A stretch of 64,000 nt of DNA from Drosophila persimilis (lineage: Eukaryota > Arthropoda > Insecta > Diptera > Drosophilidae): positions 1,612,001 through 1,676,000 of the forward strand of contig NW_020825288.1 in assembly GCF_003286085.1 (NCBI RefSeq), given 5' to 3'. The notes beneath the pieces are model-generated. The model worked only from the letters and a program-made list of their open reading frames with translations. It was not told the origin of the DNA and did not search any database. Below are positions 61,701 to 64,000 of the stretch, piece by piece; within the stretch, counting starts at the first letter, position 1; every line of letters starts with the position of its first letter. A program made the position numbers and the translations under genes.

Positions 61701-64000
61701 TAAAAACAAATGTAAATTACAGGCCCGCAAAAAGAGAAAGAGATATATACGATACGAGAGATATATACAGTGACAGATATATTTGCGAATATGTGTATAA
61801 TGACGGACTTTTTTGGTTATTTTGGTTCTTAAAGCCAAGCAAAGGCCGCCGCCTCAAAAATTAAAGCCTACATTCGTGCGCTCCGATTTATTTTCTTGTT
61901 CCTGCCTGCATATTTCACGCCATTATTGTCCATGGTCCATGGATGGGAGGCCCATAATTTATGTTTCGTATTCTGTTCAATTTTGTGTATGGTGTGTGTG
62001 CGCTGTGTGTTTTGTCGCTGTTTTGCCCAAGTTTACCAAATAGAAATATTTGCCCCAATATGTCAAAGTTTATTAGACATTTAGCTTTGCGTGCCCACGG
62101 CAATTTGCTGACAGTTGTTTTAGTTGCTCCGCTGGACGATAGTGAATGTCCATTATATTTGATAAATGCCCCGCCAGACCAGACACAGAGTTGAATGTAC
62201 AATTGCCAGTCTCTGTTCTCCTCTCTGTCTCTCTCTATCTCTTTGCAAAACTCGACACGACATTGCCCAAGCCCATCCCCACCCCCAACGTGTGGCCACA
62301 ATTTGTGTGTTCTTTGTCCCAGCTCTGCCTCATTTTGTGTCCTGGCCTAATGGCAGGCTCATCATTAACTCAGTTATTGTCAGTTTAGCGCTAAATTGAC
62401 GGGCAGACAGCCCGACAGCCCGACAGCCAGACAGCCACAGCGACAGCGACATCCACCACTTTCCACCGTTGGCGCGTGAATATCGTTTTGTTTTTAAGCG
62501 TCATTTTGTCGCAATTATCAAACGGCGTGCCCGTCATCGCCAAATAGCTTCATTTGAGCCCCTAACAAATAGCCCCACCGCCGAGTCGAAGCGTACTCTA
62601 AGGCTCTCCACCGAATCGAAGCGACTTGGCCGTGCTCTAAGCCTGGCCAAACAAATGCCTGGCCACCGACTCTTGGCCTCTTATTTACACTCTTGTCGAC
62701 GGGTGCCCCGAAAATAGCACAAGGACTCCTTCGATTCCCACTTTTGTTGACAGTGTGCCACTGCCACTACCGCTGCCGCTGCCTCTGCCGCACCGTTCTC
62801 AAAATTCCGAATGTTGCACGTAATTAAAATTCGCTCAATTGGAAGGATGCTTTGCCTCCCGACCTGCGCCTGAGCCTGGGCCCCTAAGGTCATTGAGAAA
62901 TATTGCTGTCTGAACTCGTTGCCTGATTAATACCTAGTATTGCAGCAATCGCAATAAGCCAGGGCCCAAAGCAAACAGCCGCGATGAAGGTTGACAGGAA
63001 GATGGGAAAAGTATGTATGTACTTACATACATACAAACGAGAGTGATACAGAGACCCCCACCTTAACGACTCTTCTGCTAATGGGCTTTGTGGCAGCAGC
63101 TACACAAATGCCGGAGAAAATCGATTTTTCCTTTTAAAGCAGAAACCAGTCTGGAGATGACTTAAAGTGTAGCTTTGTCTGTCGCCCGGGTTAAGTCCCT
63201 TACGGCTGGCCGAATCCGAAACCCTCAAGTGGAAGCTGTGCTGCTGCTCCTCCCTGTTCTTACAATTATCATTGCTCTGCAGGTCCACAAGTTTCCCATC
63301 TCAATTCGAGCCCCCACTTGATGCCCCACCTGTCTCCCAGAGAGCTGCCACTTTTCGTTCTATTCAGCTCTGTTCGGGGCTGCTCAGGCCCTGTCTCGAG
63401 GCGTTTCCCCTGCCCCTGTGCCTAGGCAACTGCCTAACTTCAGAAAAACTCGCTGTTGGTGCTGGCAATGCCTTAATTGCCGTGCACTCGTCGTGGCGCA
63501 TAAATTTCGAGATTCTCTCACACTTACCCTTACACCTGAGTGCTGTGTGTGCGAATGTGTTGTGCTTTGCATGTGTGTTTGTGTAATTAACCAGCCGCAT
63601 GCACCCTTTGTTGCCACGCCAGGCTGCCGTTTTAGCTGCCCCTGTTTTTTTTCGTTTTGTTTTGTTTTGTTTTGTGATGATAGGCTTACCCACGGAATCA
63701 GAGCATTCTGCCACATTCATGAGGTTATTGAATATCCCAGTTCTCTCTACAGCTCTACACTCCGCATACTCAAGAATCCCTTTTCTGGGTCCCCGAGAAG
63801 AGCATCAAACTTTCGATTAGCCCCGATTCAACGTCTTATTGCAGCCTTATTTTTGCCTGGCTTTATTTTGACCCAGTTGATGGCTGTTCGGGTCTTGGCA
63901 TGGTTTTGTTGTTGTTGTTGTTGCGGAGCCTTTGGCTTCCGCACGTGTTGCATGTGGCATGCAACAAACAGGCACATGGCAGCGAAACAAGAATGCAGCT
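61701..64000. other. Non-coding right end of the window
   Basis: No gene supported on either strand. ATATATAC/GATACGAGAG repeats lie at 61740-61790, CAGACAGCC repeats at about 62404-62440, TTTTG repeats at about 63654-63676 and TTG repeats at about 63907-63923. It may be an intron of the gene proposed at 61.2 kb. Confidence 0.45.

Overview
The window is insect nuclear DNA: AT-rich intergenic sequence, short introns with GT/AG borders, many CA/TG and CAG microsatellites, and genes recognisable as Drosophila. The HMG-box gene at the left end is Sox100B (SoxE). Two adhesion-type receptors and an SLC46-type transporter fit families known from the tip of D. melanogaster 3R. The genus is clear. The species is not fixed by anything I can read; an obscura-group fly is a guess.

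Layout. (1) 1-4800: a possible signal-peptide exon of a minus-strand gene cut by the left edge, then the last two coding exons of Sox100B on the plus strand. (2) 4800-7380: the Sox100B 3' region, an orphan leader-like exon ending in a good splice donor, and a Helitron-like scrap. (3) 7400-12950: three tandem minus-strand serpin genes, each of four coding exons, each with its reactive-centre loop in its own last exon. (4) 13000-18190: mostly non-coding. (5) 18194-23140: a minus-strand C2H2 zinc-finger gene whose first coding exon lies 3.6 kb upstream of the rest, with a TATA/Inr/DPE promoter. (6) 24998-27300: a nine-exon minus-strand SLC46-like transporter with a TATA/Inr promoter. (7) 27300-42150: a 15 kb gene desert. 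(8) 42160-44850: a plus-strand adhesion GPCR. (9) 44850-52800: non-coding. (10) 52803-53700: a small two-exon secreted-protein gene with Inr and DPE. (11) 54264-56668: a second adhesion GPCR, minus strand. (12) 56700-64000: mostly non-coding, with a decayed piece of an LRP5/6 (arrow)-like gene near 60.2 kb and a possible promoter and leader at 61.2 kb for a gene beyond the right edge.

The two GPCRs are clear paralogues. Both are split by a phase-1 intron at the same place, just before the GPS motif, and their predicted tethered-agonist sequences are nearly the same. The serpins are a local expansion. Their bodies are very similar, but their predicted P1 residues are Leu, Lys and Tyr, so they probably inhibit different proteases. 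I found no CRISPR array, rRNA, tRNA or intact transposon. Exon borders were worked out by hand from splice consensus and reading phase; no homology search was run.
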